A stretch of 64,000 nt of DNA from CAVOAK01 sp963664465 (GTDB lineage Bacteria; Pseudomonadota; Alphaproteobacteria; UBA8366; CAVOAK01), in NCBI GenBank assembly GCA_963664465.2, contig CAXXSU010000015.1, positions 558,001-622,000 of the forward strand. The letters run 5' to 3'. The position numbers and the translations under genes were made by a program. Of this stretch, positions 1 through 8,110 are shown piece after piece. The first letter of the stretch is position 1. Each line of letters begins with the position of its first letter. The notes under the pieces were generated by a model that worked only from the letters and a program-made list of their open reading frames with translations, was not told the origin of the DNA and ran no database searches.

Positions 1-220
1 GACCGAGCCCCGTGCGCACGGCCTGGGCGATGCAGACCTCGTTGATGACCGGCAACATGCCTGGCACGGCGGCGTCGACCAAACTCACCTGGGTGTTGGG
101 CTCGGCGCCGAACGCGGTCGCCGCGCCTGAGAACAGTTTGGCCTCAGAAGTGACCTGGGCGTGGATTTCAAGTCCGATCACGATTTCCCACTCGCCGGTG
201 GCGCCTTCGATCATTGTCAT
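1..220 (-). CDS. gatB: GatB, Asp-tRNA(Asn)/Glu-tRNA(Gln) amidotransferase subunit B (N-terminal part, cut by window edge)
   Basis: GatB binds the misacylated tRNA and, with GatA and GatC, converts Glu-tRNA(Gln) or Asp-tRNA(Asn) to the correct aminoacyl-tRNA. The first 73 codons are visible and include the family start GLEIHAQ followed by SEAKLFSGA and the AAVPGMLPVIN stretch typical of the GatB N-terminal core. The ATG at 220 overlaps the gatA stop by four bases (ATGA), so translation is probably coupled. A second in-frame ATG lies two codons in, at 214. The gene continues beyond base 1. The order gatC-gatA-gatB on the minus strand is the usual operon order. Confidence 0.95.
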   Translation of the reverse strand, partial: MTMIEGATGEWEIVIGLEIHAQVTSEAKLFSGAATAFGAEPNTQVSLVDAAVPGMLPVINEVCIAQAVRTGLG

Positions 221-1704
221 GGTGCGCCGTCCCACCACGGCTCGGGGCGCGAATCGAAGGCGGCGGCGCGCTCCACAACGTGCGCCACGCGCAATACCGT
301 CTCCTCGTCGAAGGCGCGCCCCACCACATGCAAGCCAAGCGGCAGGCCGTCCCCCGACAGGCCCGCCGGAACGGAAATGCCGGGCAAACCCGCCATGTTC
401 GCGGGCACCGTCAGGATATCGTTGAGGTACATGGAAACCGGGTCGTCGATCCTCTCGCCCACGCCGAAGGCGGCGGTCGGCGTCGTCGGCGTCAGCAGCG
501 CGTCGACGCTTTGCCAAGCATCGACAAAATCTTGCTTGATCAAGGTGCGGACTTTCTGAGCCTTCAGATAGTAGGCGTCGTAGTAACCGGCCGACAGAAC
601 ATAGGTGCCGATGAGAACGCGGCGGCGGACTTCGGTGCCGAAGCCCTCGGCGCGGGTCGCCTCGTACATCTCCTCCAATGTCTCGCCCGCAACCCGCAGA
701 CCGTAGCGCACGCCGTCATAACGCGCGAGGTTCGACGACGCCTCGGCCGGCGCGACAATGTAGTAAGCCGGCAGCGCGTAGCGGGTGTGCGGCAGGCTGA
801 CATCGACGATCTTGGCCCCCGCGTCGCGTAGCCAGGCGATGCCCTGTTGCCACAGCGCTTCGACTTCGGCGGGCGTGCCGTCGACACGGTATTCCTTGGG
901 GATGCCGATCCGCAGGCCGGCCACGTCTCCCGTGAGCGCGGCTTCGTAATCGGGCACGGCAACGTCAACGCAGGTCGCATCTTTTTCGTCATAGCCCGCC
1001 ATCGCGCCAAGCACGATCGCCGCGTCGCCCACGCTGCGGGCAAACGGCCCCGCCTGATCGAGGGACGACGCGAACGCCACCATGCCCCAGCGCGAACACC
1101 GCCCGTAGGTGGGCTTCATGCCGACGGTTCCGGTAAACGACGCCGGTTGCCGGATCGACCCGCCGGTGTCGCTGCCGGCGGCGGCAAGGGCAAGGCGCGC
1201 GGCGACGGCGGCTGCCGACCCGCCGCTCGATCCGCCGGGCACGACGGCCCGGTTGTCGCCGGCCCGTCGCCAAGGGTTGAGCGCCGGTCCGAAATAGCTC
1301 GTCTCGTTCGACGAGCCCATGGCGAATTCGTCCATGTTGGTTTTGCCGAGCATGACGGCGCCAGCGCTGCGCAAATTGGCCGTGACCGTGGACTCGTAGG
1401 GCGGCGTAAAGCCTTCGAGAATGCGCGAGCCCGCCGTCGTGGGCACGCCTTCGGTGCAGAACAGGTCCTTGATGGCGACCGGGATGCCATCCAAAGCGCC
1501 TTGTTCGCCCTTCGCCCGGCGCGCGTCCGACGCATCCGCGTCGGCCAGGGCACGATGCGGCGTCGGCAGGATGAACGCATTGAGCGACGCAGCCGCTTCG
1601 ATCGCTCTGAGGTGGGCTTCGGTGAGTTCGCGTGAGGTAAACTCGCCTTTGTCGAGGCCGTCGCGGGCGGAGCCGACCGTGAGTTCCGTCAAGTCGGCGG
1701 TCAT
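217..1704 (-). CDS. gatA: GatA, amidotransferase subunit A (glutaminase)
   Basis: GatA is the amidase-signature subunit that releases ammonia from glutamine for the GatCAB tRNA-dependent transamidation. The 495-residue length is normal. The Ser-cis-Ser-Lys triad is visible: Lys79 in VAIKDLF, Ser159 in PGGSSGGSAAA and the nucleophile Ser183 in GSDTGGSIRQPA. The ATG at 1704 overlaps the gatC stop by four bases and the stop overlaps gatB by four, so the three genes form one translationally coupled operon. Presence of GatCAB implies that Gln-tRNA and/or Asn-tRNA is made by the indirect route in this organism. Confidence 0.97.
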   Translation of the reverse strand: MTADLTELTVGSARDGLDKGEFTSRELTEAHLRAIEAAASLNAFILPTPHRALADADASDARRAKGEQGALDGIPVAIKDLFCTEGVPTTAGSRILEGFTPPYESTVTANLRSAGAVMLGKTNMDEFAMGSSNETSYFGPALNPWRRAGDNRAVVPGGSSGGSAAAVAARLALAAAGSDTGGSIRQPASFTGTVGMKPTYGRCSRWGMVAFASSLDQAGPFARSVGDAAIVLGAMAGYDEKDATCVDVAVPDYEAALTGDVAGLRIGIPKEYRVDGTPAEVEALWQQGIAWLRDAGAKIVDVSLPHTRYALPAYYIVAPAEASSNLARYDGVRYGLRVAGETLEEMYEATRAEGFGTEVRRRVLIGTYVLSAGYYDAYYLKAQKVRTLIKQDFVDAWQSVDALLTPTTPTAAFGVGERIDDPVSMYLNDILTVPANMAGLPGISVPAGLSGDGLPLGLHVVGRAFDEETVLRVAHVVERAAAFDSRPEPWWDGAP

Positions 1705-1988
1705 TCGATCACCTTGGGGACGGCGAAATAGCCCTCGGCGGTTTGCGGGGCGTTCGCCAGGACCTTGTCGCGGCAGTCACCATCCGTCACCGCATCGGCG
1801 CGCCAGCGCAAAGTCGTCTCGACGGCGCTGGTCATGGGCTCGACGCCGGCGGTGTCGACCTCGTCCAGTTGCTCGATCCATTTGAGGATGCCGGACAATT
1901 CCGAGGCCAAGGGTTCGAGGTCAACTTCATCGACCCGGATGCGTGCCAATTTGGCAATGTGAGCCACTGTGGCTTTATCCAGCGACAT
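1701..1988 (-). CDS. gatC: GatC, amidotransferase subunit C
   Basis: GatC is the small subunit that wraps around GatA and stabilises the GatA-GatB complex. The 95-residue protein starts MSLDKATVAHIAKLARI and has the family segment ILKWIEQLDEVDT followed by VEPM and a C-terminal GYFAVPKV. The frame stays open 29 codons upstream of the ATG at 1988, but that extension is Arg/Gly-rich and does not look like GatC, so 1988 is chosen. It is the first gene of the minus-strand gatCAB operon. The 92-bp gap to the divergent ruvX (start 2081) must contain both promoters. Confidence 0.95.
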   Translation of the reverse strand: MSLDKATVAHIAKLARIRVDEVDLEPLASELSGILKWIEQLDEVDTAGVEPMTSAVETTLRWRADAVTDGDCRDKVLANAPQTAEGYFAVPKVIE

Positions 1989-2080
1989 ATGCCACCTTCT
2001 GCCCCATCGTCGCCGCGGCGGGCCGAAAACGCCCGTTCGGCAAGGTTTTCTGCGAGAATCGACGGACCCTAACACCCACT

Positions 2081-2575
2081 ATGGGGCGAAGCAACCTCAC
2101 GGAAATAGCCGATTTACGCGCCCGGATCGAGCCCGGCCGACGCATCCTCGGGCTTGATGTCGGCAGCAAAACCATCGGGCTGGCCTTGTCAAATGGCTCA
2201 TTTTTGGTGGCAACTCCCTTGCAGACGATCCGCCGGTCGAACCTGAAGAAGGATAGTGCTGCGCTGCTCAGCGCTATCGAAGACAACAAGGTTGGCGCCT
2301 TGGTCGTCGGTCTGCCGATCAATATGAATGGAACCGAGGGCCCGCGCTGTCAGTCGATCCGTCAGTTTGTCGCCAATTTGCAGCCCGCCATCGCCCTTCC
2401 GGTGGCCCTATGGGACGAACGCCTTTCGAGCGCAGCGGTGAATCGGATGCTCATTGACGCCGACGCCTCGCGCAAGCGCCGCGCCGAGGTGGTCGACAAA
2501 CTGGCTGCCGCGTACATCCTGCAAGGTGCTCTCGACCGAATGGCGAACGCTGCCGCCGAAGATCCCGCGGCCTGA
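2081..2575 (+). CDS. ruvX: RuvX/YqgF family Holliday-junction-resolvase-like nuclease
   Basis: RNase H-fold protein of the YqgF/RuvX family, linked to Holliday junction resolution and 16S rRNA 5' processing. The 164-residue product has the first acidic motif GLDVGSKTIGLALS, the VVGLPINMNGTEG motif, and the WDERLSS motif supplying further acidic residues, then the conserved DKLAAAYILQ helix. ATG 2081 is chosen because it precedes the first motif by a normal distance; the open frame upstream (from 1943) runs into the divergent gatC region. Its stop is one base before the next ATG (2577). Confidence 0.93.
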   Translation: MGRSNLTEIADLRARIEPGRRILGLDVGSKTIGLALSNGSFLVATPLQTIRRSNLKKDSAALLSAIEDNKVGALVVGLPINMNGTEGPRCQSIRQFVANLQPAIALPVALWDERLSSAAVNRMLIDADASRKRRAEVVDKLAAAYILQGALDRMANAAAEDPAA

Positions 2576-2576
2576 T

Positions 2577-3542
2577 ATGGGCACGATCCTCGCGGCCACG
2601 GTCTCGGCCTACCTGGTCATGCTTTTGGGCCTCGCCTTGGCGAGCCGCGACTTTGTCGCCGAGGGCTTCTGGCCGGCCGCGCAAAAGATCAACTACTTCG
2701 TCTTCTTGCCGATCCTGTTCGCTCACACCTTGGCGACTGCGGAACTTGGCGGGCTGCGTGTCGTCGGGTTGATCCTGGGCGTCGCCGCCACATTAGCGCT
2801 CGGCGGTCTGATCGTCGGTCTGTGGCGCCTGCGCGACGAGGAAAGGCCCGACCTGACGCCGGCTGTCATCGAAGGCGCGTTGCGCTCCAACGTTCCCCTC
2901 GGCCTGACGATCGCATTCGTTCTTTCGGGCTCGGCCGGCCTGACGTTGTTCGCGGTGGCCGCCGCCGTCTACCTACCCAGTGTCGTTGTCATCGGCGCGA
3001 TCGCCGCCGACCGGGCGGCTCGCCAGACGGACGACGAGGACTTAGGCGTCTACGACGAGGGCGAGCCCGGCGCGCCGTTCGCAGCCGCCGCCCGCCTTCT
3101 GATCCGCAACCCGATCATCATAGGCGCCGCCGCCGGCGTGGCACTTAACCTCACCGGCGCCGGTTTGTCCGGCCCCCTGGGCTCGATGGCCGGGGCGCTC
3201 GGGCTGGCGGCACTGCCAATCGGCATCCTGACGGCGGGGGCGGGGCTCGATCTGGCGCGGGCCGCGGCGGCGTTGGAGACTTTTCGCGCGCAAATTCAGG
3301 TGGCGCTCGTCGTCAAGCTCGTCGCCATGCCGATCATTGCCGCCATCGTCGGCGCGGTCTTTGGACTCGGCGGGTTGACCTACGCGACCCTCGTCCTGCT
3401 CGCCGCCCTGCCCGGTGTCGTTCCCCGCTTCACGGCCGTCCAGGCGGATGAAGACGGCCAGACTGTGCTCGCCGGCGTCACCAACGCGGCCATGATCGCT
3501 GCATTCGTCTCTCTGCCGCTGGCGCTATGGATCCTGACCTGA
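2577..3542 (+). CDS. AEC-family permease (auxin efflux carrier-like)
   Basis: Integral membrane transporter of the AEC/BART type. The 321-residue product is almost entirely hydrophobic segments separated by short loops; the central charged stretch around DEEDLGVYDEGE (TDDEDLGVYDEGEPG) divides two halves, as in the family. The C-terminal half has the helix run AALPGVVPRFTAVQADEDGQ, close to the AEC pattern. It starts one base after the ruvX stop, so it is probably co-transcribed with ruvX. Substrate unknown; members export malate, auxin-like or other organic acids. The start at 2577 is supported by the position directly after ruvX; an open frame further upstream overlaps ruvX and is ignored. 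Confidence 0.8.
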   Translation: MGTILAATVSAYLVMLLGLALASRDFVAEGFWPAAQKINYFVFLPILFAHTLATAELGGLRVVGLILGVAATLALGGLIVGLWRLRDEERPDLTPAVIEGALRSNVPLGLTIAFVLSGSAGLTLFAVAAAVYLPSVVVIGAIAADRAARQTDDEDLGVYDEGEPGAPFAAAARLLIRNPIIIGAAAGVALNLTGAGLSGPLGSMAGALGLAALPIGILTAGAGLDLARAAAALETFRAQIQVALVVKLVAMPIIAAIVGAVFGLGGLTYATLVLLAALPGVVPRFTAVQADEDGQTVLAGVTNAAMIAAFVSLPLALWILT

Positions 3543-3629
3543 CGCGTCGGCGCCTGCACTTGCTTAGCCACGGCCCCGGAACGGGCGTGCTTGCGCGGGA
3601 TTGCCTGCCGCCCTTATAGTGCCGCTTTA

Positions 3630-4595
3630 ATGGATGCGCCGCGGACGATCGACTTCCCGCACCGCCACTTACTCGACATCGGGGGGCTGTCCGCGCAGGA
3701 TATTTCGGCGCTTCTGGCGCTGGCCGAGACCTACGTCGAGCTGAGCCGGCGGACCGAGAAGAAGCTCGCTCTTCTGCGCGGCCGCACCCAGATCAATCTT
3801 TTTTTCGAGACGTCGACCCGCACGCGCACGTCGTTCGAGCTCGCTGGCAAACGGCTTGGCGCCGATGTCATCAACATGTCCGTGGAGGGTTCGGCTATCA
3901 AGAAGGGCGAGACCCTCATCGACACCGCGATGACCCTGAACGCCATGCAGCCCGACGTGATGGTGGTCCGCCACCATGACAGCGGCGCCATCGATCTGCT
4001 GGCACAAAAGGTTCAGGGAGCGGTCATCAATGCCGGCGACGGCAGCCACGCCCATCCGACACAGGCCCTGCTCGACGCGCTGACGATCCTGCGCCGGCGC
4101 AAGACCTTGGCCGGATTGCTCGTCGCCATTTGCGGCGATGTGCTGCACAGCCGGGTGGCGCGGTCGAACATTCAGCTCTTCAATACGATGGGCGCCCGCG
4201 TCCGCGTCGTCGCCCCGCCGACGCTTTTGCCGACCGCCGTCGAGCGCCTCGGTGTCGAGGTGCACCACGACATGCGCAAGGGCCTCAAGGGCGCCGACAT
4301 TGTGATGATGCTGCGCCTCCAGACGGAACGGATGAAAGGATCGTTCGTCCCCTCGCCGCGCGAGTACTTCCATTTCTATGGCCTCGACCGCGACAAGCTC
4401 GCGTGCGCCAAAGACGACGCGCTCGTCATGCACCCCGGCCCGATGAACCGCGGTGTCGAAATCGATACCGACGTCGCCGACGACATCGACCGCAGCGTTA
4501 TCCGCGAACAAGTGGAGATGGGTGTGGCGGTTCGCATGGCCTGCCTCGACGCACTGATCCGCCCGAGCGCGGCGCGCGCCGAACGCGCCGCATGA
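3630..4595 (+). CDS. pyrB: Aspartate carbamoyltransferase catalytic subunit
   Basis: PyrB condenses carbamoyl phosphate with aspartate in the second step of UMP synthesis. The 321-residue product contains the carbamoyl-phosphate-binding segment FFETSTRTRTSFELAGKRLG, the HPTQALLDALT segment and the C-terminal MHPGPMNRGVEI signature. The ATG at 3630 gives a typical PyrB N-terminus; 13 further codons upstream are open but unlike the family. The stop overlaps the ATG of the following dihydroorotase-like gene by four bases, which fits the known physical complex between this PyrB class and a dihydroorotase homologue. No pyrI regulatory subunit gene is present here. Confidence 0.96.
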   Translation: MDAPRTIDFPHRHLLDIGGLSAQDISALLALAETYVELSRRTEKKLALLRGRTQINLFFETSTRTRTSFELAGKRLGADVINMSVEGSAIKKGETLIDTAMTLNAMQPDVMVVRHHDSGAIDLLAQKVQGAVINAGDGSHAHPTQALLDALTILRRRKTLAGLLVAICGDVLHSRVARSNIQLFNTMGARVRVVAPPTLLPTAVERLGVEVHHDMRKGLKGADIVMMLRLQTERMKGSFVPSPREYFHFYGLDRDKLACAKDDALVMHPGPMNRGVEIDTDVADDIDRSVIREQVEMGVAVRMACLDALIRPSAARAERAA

Positions 4596-5911
4596 CACAA
4601 GGTCCGGGCGGCGGCCAACGCACCGCCTATATCAACGCGCGCCTCCTCGACCCCGCCAGCGGCCTTGATGACAGCGGCGCTCTTCTCACCGATGGCGGCG
4701 TCATCGCCGATCTCGGACCACGTCTGTTCGCCGAGGGACCGCCCAAGGACGCGGTGGTCGTCGATTGCGGCGGCCTGTGCCTGAGCCCCGGGCTCATCGA
4801 CATGCGGGTCTTCCTGGGCGAACCTGGGTCGGAGCACAAGGAAACGATCGCCACCGGATCGCAGGCCGCCGCCGCCGGCGGTGTGACGACGATCATCGCC
4901 ACCCCCGACACCGATCCGGTCATCGACCACCCGGCGCTGGTCGAGTTCGTGATCCGCCAGGCGCAGGACACGGCGGCCGTCAATGTCCTGCCCATGGCCG
5001 CCATCACCAAAGGGTGCGAAGGCGTGGAGATGGCGGAGATGGGTATGCTGGCGGCGGCCGGCGCCGTCGCCTTTACCGACGGCCAACGCACAATAGGCGA
5101 TGCCGGGGTGATGCGCCGCGCCCTCGCCTACGCGTCGACGTTCGATTTGCTGATCGCCCACCATGCCGAGGAGCCGGACCTGGCCGCCGACGGCTGCATG
5201 AACGACGGCGAGATCGCCACCCGCCTCGGCCTCGTCGGTATTCCCGCAGCGGCGGAGACGATCATTGTTGAACGAGACCTGCGCTTGGTCGAACTAACGG
5301 GCGCGCGCTACCACGCCGCTGGCCTGTCGACGGCAAACGCCGTGGGCGCCATACGCGCAGCCAAGGACAAGGGCCTGCGCGTCAGTTGCGCCATCGCGCC
5401 GCACCATTTCGCTCTCAATGAGCTGGGTGTCAGCGACTATCGCACCTTCGCCAAACTGTCGCCGCCGCTGCGCAGCGAGGACGACCGTCAAGCCATGGTC
5501 GCCGCCCTTCAGGCCGGCACGATCGACGTGATTGCCTCGGCCCACACGCCCGAGGACACGGAAAGCAAGCGTCAGCCCTTCGCCCGGGCGGCTTCCGGCT
5601 CCGTCGGCGTGGAAACACTTCTGCCGGTCGCTTTGGAGCTCTTTCATGGCGGGCATATGACGTTGCTGGAAGTGATCGGGCGTATGACCGTTCGGCCGGC
5701 CGATCTGCTTGGGCTCTCGTGCGGCAGGCTGGAGCGCGGCGCCCCCGCCGATCTCCTGCTGTTCGACCCCGAAGTGCCGTGGCGGATCGACGCCGCGGCC
5801 CTGCGCAGCAAGGCAAAAAATTCGGCCTTCGACGGCCACCCTGTTCAAGGGCGGACCGTTCGCACAATAGTAGCGGGACAAGCCGTATATTCAACCATGG
5901 ATGCCCCCTAA
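4592..5911 (+). CDS. Dihydroorotase-like protein, probably non-catalytic (PyrX-type PyrC homologue)
   Basis: The 439-residue product aligns by eye with class I dihydroorotases over its full length (GLIDM.....EPG, HAEEP, APHHF, KLSPPLR), yet metal-site positions are changed. The usual D-x-H-x-H-x-R-EPG reads DMRVFLGEPG, so both zinc-binding His are Arg and Phe; the usual H-x-S-T site reads AAGLST; and the catalytic Asp of the usual DHAPH reads AHTPED. This is the pattern of non-catalytic PyrX proteins that serve as scaffold for PyrB. The four-base overlap with pyrB supports such a complex. A true dihydroorotase must then be encoded elsewhere. The name pyrC is often given to such genes by annotation pipelines. 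Confidence 0.88.
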   Translation: MTQGPGGGQRTAYINARLLDPASGLDDSGALLTDGGVIADLGPRLFAEGPPKDAVVVDCGGLCLSPGLIDMRVFLGEPGSEHKETIATGSQAAAAGGVTTIIATPDTDPVIDHPALVEFVIRQAQDTAAVNVLPMAAITKGCEGVEMAEMGMLAAAGAVAFTDGQRTIGDAGVMRRALAYASTFDLLIAHHAEEPDLAADGCMNDGEIATRLGLVGIPAAAETIIVERDLRLVELTGARYHAAGLSTANAVGAIRAAKDKGLRVSCAIAPHHFALNELGVSDYRTFAKLSPPLRSEDDRQAMVAALQAGTIDVIASAHTPEDTESKRQPFARAASGSVGVETLLPVALELFHGGHMTLLEVIGRMTVRPADLLGLSCGRLERGAPADLLLFDPEVPWRIDAAALRSKAKNSAFDGHPVQGRTVRTIVAGQAVYSTMDAP

Positions 5912-5955
5912 GCCGGAGCCTTACCGTGCTTTCGAGGCGCACCGCATAAGCCACC

Positions 5956-6765
5956 ATGCCCGACCCCCTTGGAAGCCTCGCCTTCACTTGGCCGTTCTAT
6001 GCGGTTTTTCTTATTGCTTATGCGATGGGATCGATTCCTTTCGGTGTCATCCTGGTGCGGCTGGCGGGCCGCGGCGACCTCCGCCAAATCGGCTCCGGCA
6101 ATATCGGCGCGACCAACGTGCTGCGAAGCGGCAGCCGCGTCCTGGCGGCGCTCACCCTGGTGCTCGACTGCTCCAAGGGAGCCGCGCCCGTCATCCTCGC
6201 CAACGCCTACCTGACGCAAGATTTCGCGGTGGTGGCAGGAACCGGCGCCCTTCTCGGCCACATGCTACCCGTGTGGCTCAAGCTCGGAAGCTTGCGCGGT
6301 TTTGGAATGGCGCTGGCGGTGATCGCCTACCTCGTCGTCGTCGTCGGCCTGTTGCTTGTCGGCAAGGGCCTGGTGACTCCCATCGCCATCCTCCTGTTGG
6401 TCACCAGCCCCTTGATCGGTTGGGGCGGCAAGGGCGTCGCCACGGGGCTCGGCATTCTTCTTGCCCTTGATCCCGCCGTCGGCGCGCTGGCCTGCCTGAC
6501 GTGGATCGTGGTCGCCGCGGTGCTGCGGTATTCATCGCTGGCAGCGCTTGCCGCGTACCTGAGTGCCCCGCTGTTCGCTTTTCTTCTGGCGAACAACGAG
6601 ATCGGGGAACGCTATCTCTCCGATCCACAACGGGTTGAGTTCGCCCTCTTCGTCGTCGTCGCAATCTACCTGCGGCACCTTGGCAACATCCGCCGCCTGC
6701 TGCGCGGCGATGAGCCCCGTATCGGCGCAACGAAATATGCCGCCGCGACCCAACCCGATCCGTAG
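5956..6765 (+). CDS. plsY: Glycerol-3-phosphate acyltransferase PlsY with an extra hydrophobic insertion
   Basis: PlsY is the inner-membrane enzyme that acylates glycerol-3-phosphate from acyl-phosphate. Motif 1 SGNIGATN is at residues 47-54, and the pair GHMLPVWLK ... GGKGVATGLG, which is contiguous in ordinary PlsY, is split here by about 47 residues (about 110-156), which are strongly hydrophobic and could form one or two extra membrane helices. Total length is 269, against about 200 usually. The C-terminal RHLGNIRRLLRGDEPRIG segment is normal. The frame is intact, so the insertion is not an obvious error. The gene lies 44 bp after the pyrC-like gene and 11 bp before dprA. Confidence 0.9.
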   Translation: MPDPLGSLAFTWPFYAVFLIAYAMGSIPFGVILVRLAGRGDLRQIGSGNIGATNVLRSGSRVLAALTLVLDCSKGAAPVILANAYLTQDFAVVAGTGALLGHMLPVWLKLGSLRGFGMALAVIAYLVVVVGLLLVGKGLVTPIAILLLVTSPLIGWGGKGVATGLGILLALDPAVGALACLTWIVVAAVLRYSSLAALAAYLSAPLFAFLLANNEIGERYLSDPQRVEFALFVVVAIYLRHLGNIRRLLRGDEPRIGATKYAAATQPDP

Positions 6766-6776
6766 ACGGCACGGCC

Positions 6777-7913
6777 GTGGCGCCAGCAATATCTCTCACC
6801 CACGACGAGCGCGTCGATTGGCTGCGTCTCATCCGCAGCGAAAACGTTGGGCCGATCACCTTTTTCCAACTGCTGCGCCACTACGGCAGCGCGGCCGATG
6901 CGATCGCGGCAATACCCGAGTTGGCGCGGCGCGGCGGCCGCCGCAAGGCCATTCGTGTCTGCCCGCGCGCGGACGCCGAACGGGAGTACGCCGCGGTCGA
7001 AACCGTGGGCGCCCGGCTTGTGGCGCGTGGCGAGGCCGAATATCCGCCGCGCCTCGCCCACATCGCGGACCCGCCGCCGCTCTTATCCGTCAAGGGAAAC
7101 GCACACCTGCTGACGCGCCCGACGGTCGCCGTGGTCGGCGCGCGCAACGCCTCGGCGAACGGCGTTCGTTTCGCCCGCGGCCTCGCCGCGCAGCTTGGCG
7201 AAGCCGGGTTCGTCGTCATCTCCGGGCTTGCCCGCGGTATTGACGCGGCGGCGCACGTGGGGGCGCTGTCAGGCGGCACCATCGCCGTCGTCGCCGGCGG
7301 GGTCGACGTCGTGTACCCACCCGAGAACGAGCAGCTCTACGCCGACATCGTTGCGTCTGGTGTCGTCATCTCCGAAATGCCGCCGGGGGCGGCGCCGCTG
7401 GCTCGGCATTTCCCAAGGCGCAACCGGCTGGTGTCGGGCGCCTCGCTTGGCGTGGTCGTCGTCGAAGCCGCGGCCCGTTCGGGCTCTCTTATCACTGCGA
7501 GGCAGGCGTTGGAGCAGGATCGCGAGGTTTTCGCGGTGCCGGGCTCGCCCATTGACCCGCGCTGCCGCGGCCCCAACAACCTGCTGCGGAACGGGGCGGC
7601 AATCTGCGAATCGGCCGACGACGTGGTCCGAGTGCTGGCGCCCCTGATGCGGGCGCCGCTCGGCGAGCCCGGCGACGGCGCTTACGATGGCGCTCCCGTA
7701 GCCATGCCGGGCGAGGACGAGCTTCAACGTGGCCTGCCGCTCATCGTCGAGAAGCTGGGGCCGAGCCCGGTCGAGGTGGACGAGCTGATCCGCCAGACCG
7801 CCCTGTCGCCAGCGGCGGTCCTGACCATTCTCCTGGAACTTGAACTGGCCGGCCGGCTGCGCCGCCAGCCGGGCAACCAAGTTCACCTGATTGCCGCCGA
7901 ATCCATGGATTAG
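6777..7913 (+). CDS. dprA: DNA processing protein DprA
   Basis: DprA protects incoming single-stranded DNA and loads RecA during transformation. The 378-residue protein begins at a GTG and has a helix-hairpin-helix/SAM-like N-terminal part (RLIRSENVGPITFFQLLRHYG), the Rossmann-like DprA domain with VAVVGARNAS, VISGLARGIDAAAH and RRNRLVSG motifs, and a C-terminal winged-helix-like domain (PSPVEVDELIRQTALSPAAV). It follows plsY closely and precedes topA after 197 bp, the same order seen in other alphaproteobacteria. The downstream gap contains no gene that I can support. Confidence 0.95.
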   Translation: MAPAISLTHDERVDWLRLIRSENVGPITFFQLLRHYGSAADAIAAIPELARRGGRRKAIRVCPRADAEREYAAVETVGARLVARGEAEYPPRLAHIADPPPLLSVKGNAHLLTRPTVAVVGARNASANGVRFARGLAAQLGEAGFVVISGLARGIDAAAHVGALSGGTIAVVAGGVDVVYPPENEQLYADIVASGVVISEMPPGAAPLARHFPRRNRLVSGASLGVVVVEAAARSGSLITARQALEQDREVFAVPGSPIDPRCRGPNNLLRNGAAICESADDVVRVLAPLMRAPLGEPGDGAYDGAPVAMPGEDELQRGLPLIVEKLGPSPVEVDELIRQTALSPAAVLTILLELELAGRLRRQPGNQVHLIAAESMD

Positions 7914-8110
7914 CGAGCGGTCTCCGGGTTCAGGCTGGGCAAATATTCCGGCCGAAGGAAGCGGGCAATTGGGGCCGCCGCCAAGGTGGCATTTGACTTA
8001 GCAATACGTTTTGACCATTTTCTGGCGCTCGCACGTCCAGGCCTGTTGGCCGAGCCTCCGAGTAGCGCGGCGGGCGGGCTCGTTTATTCTTCCTGTGGAT
8101 CACAACGCTG

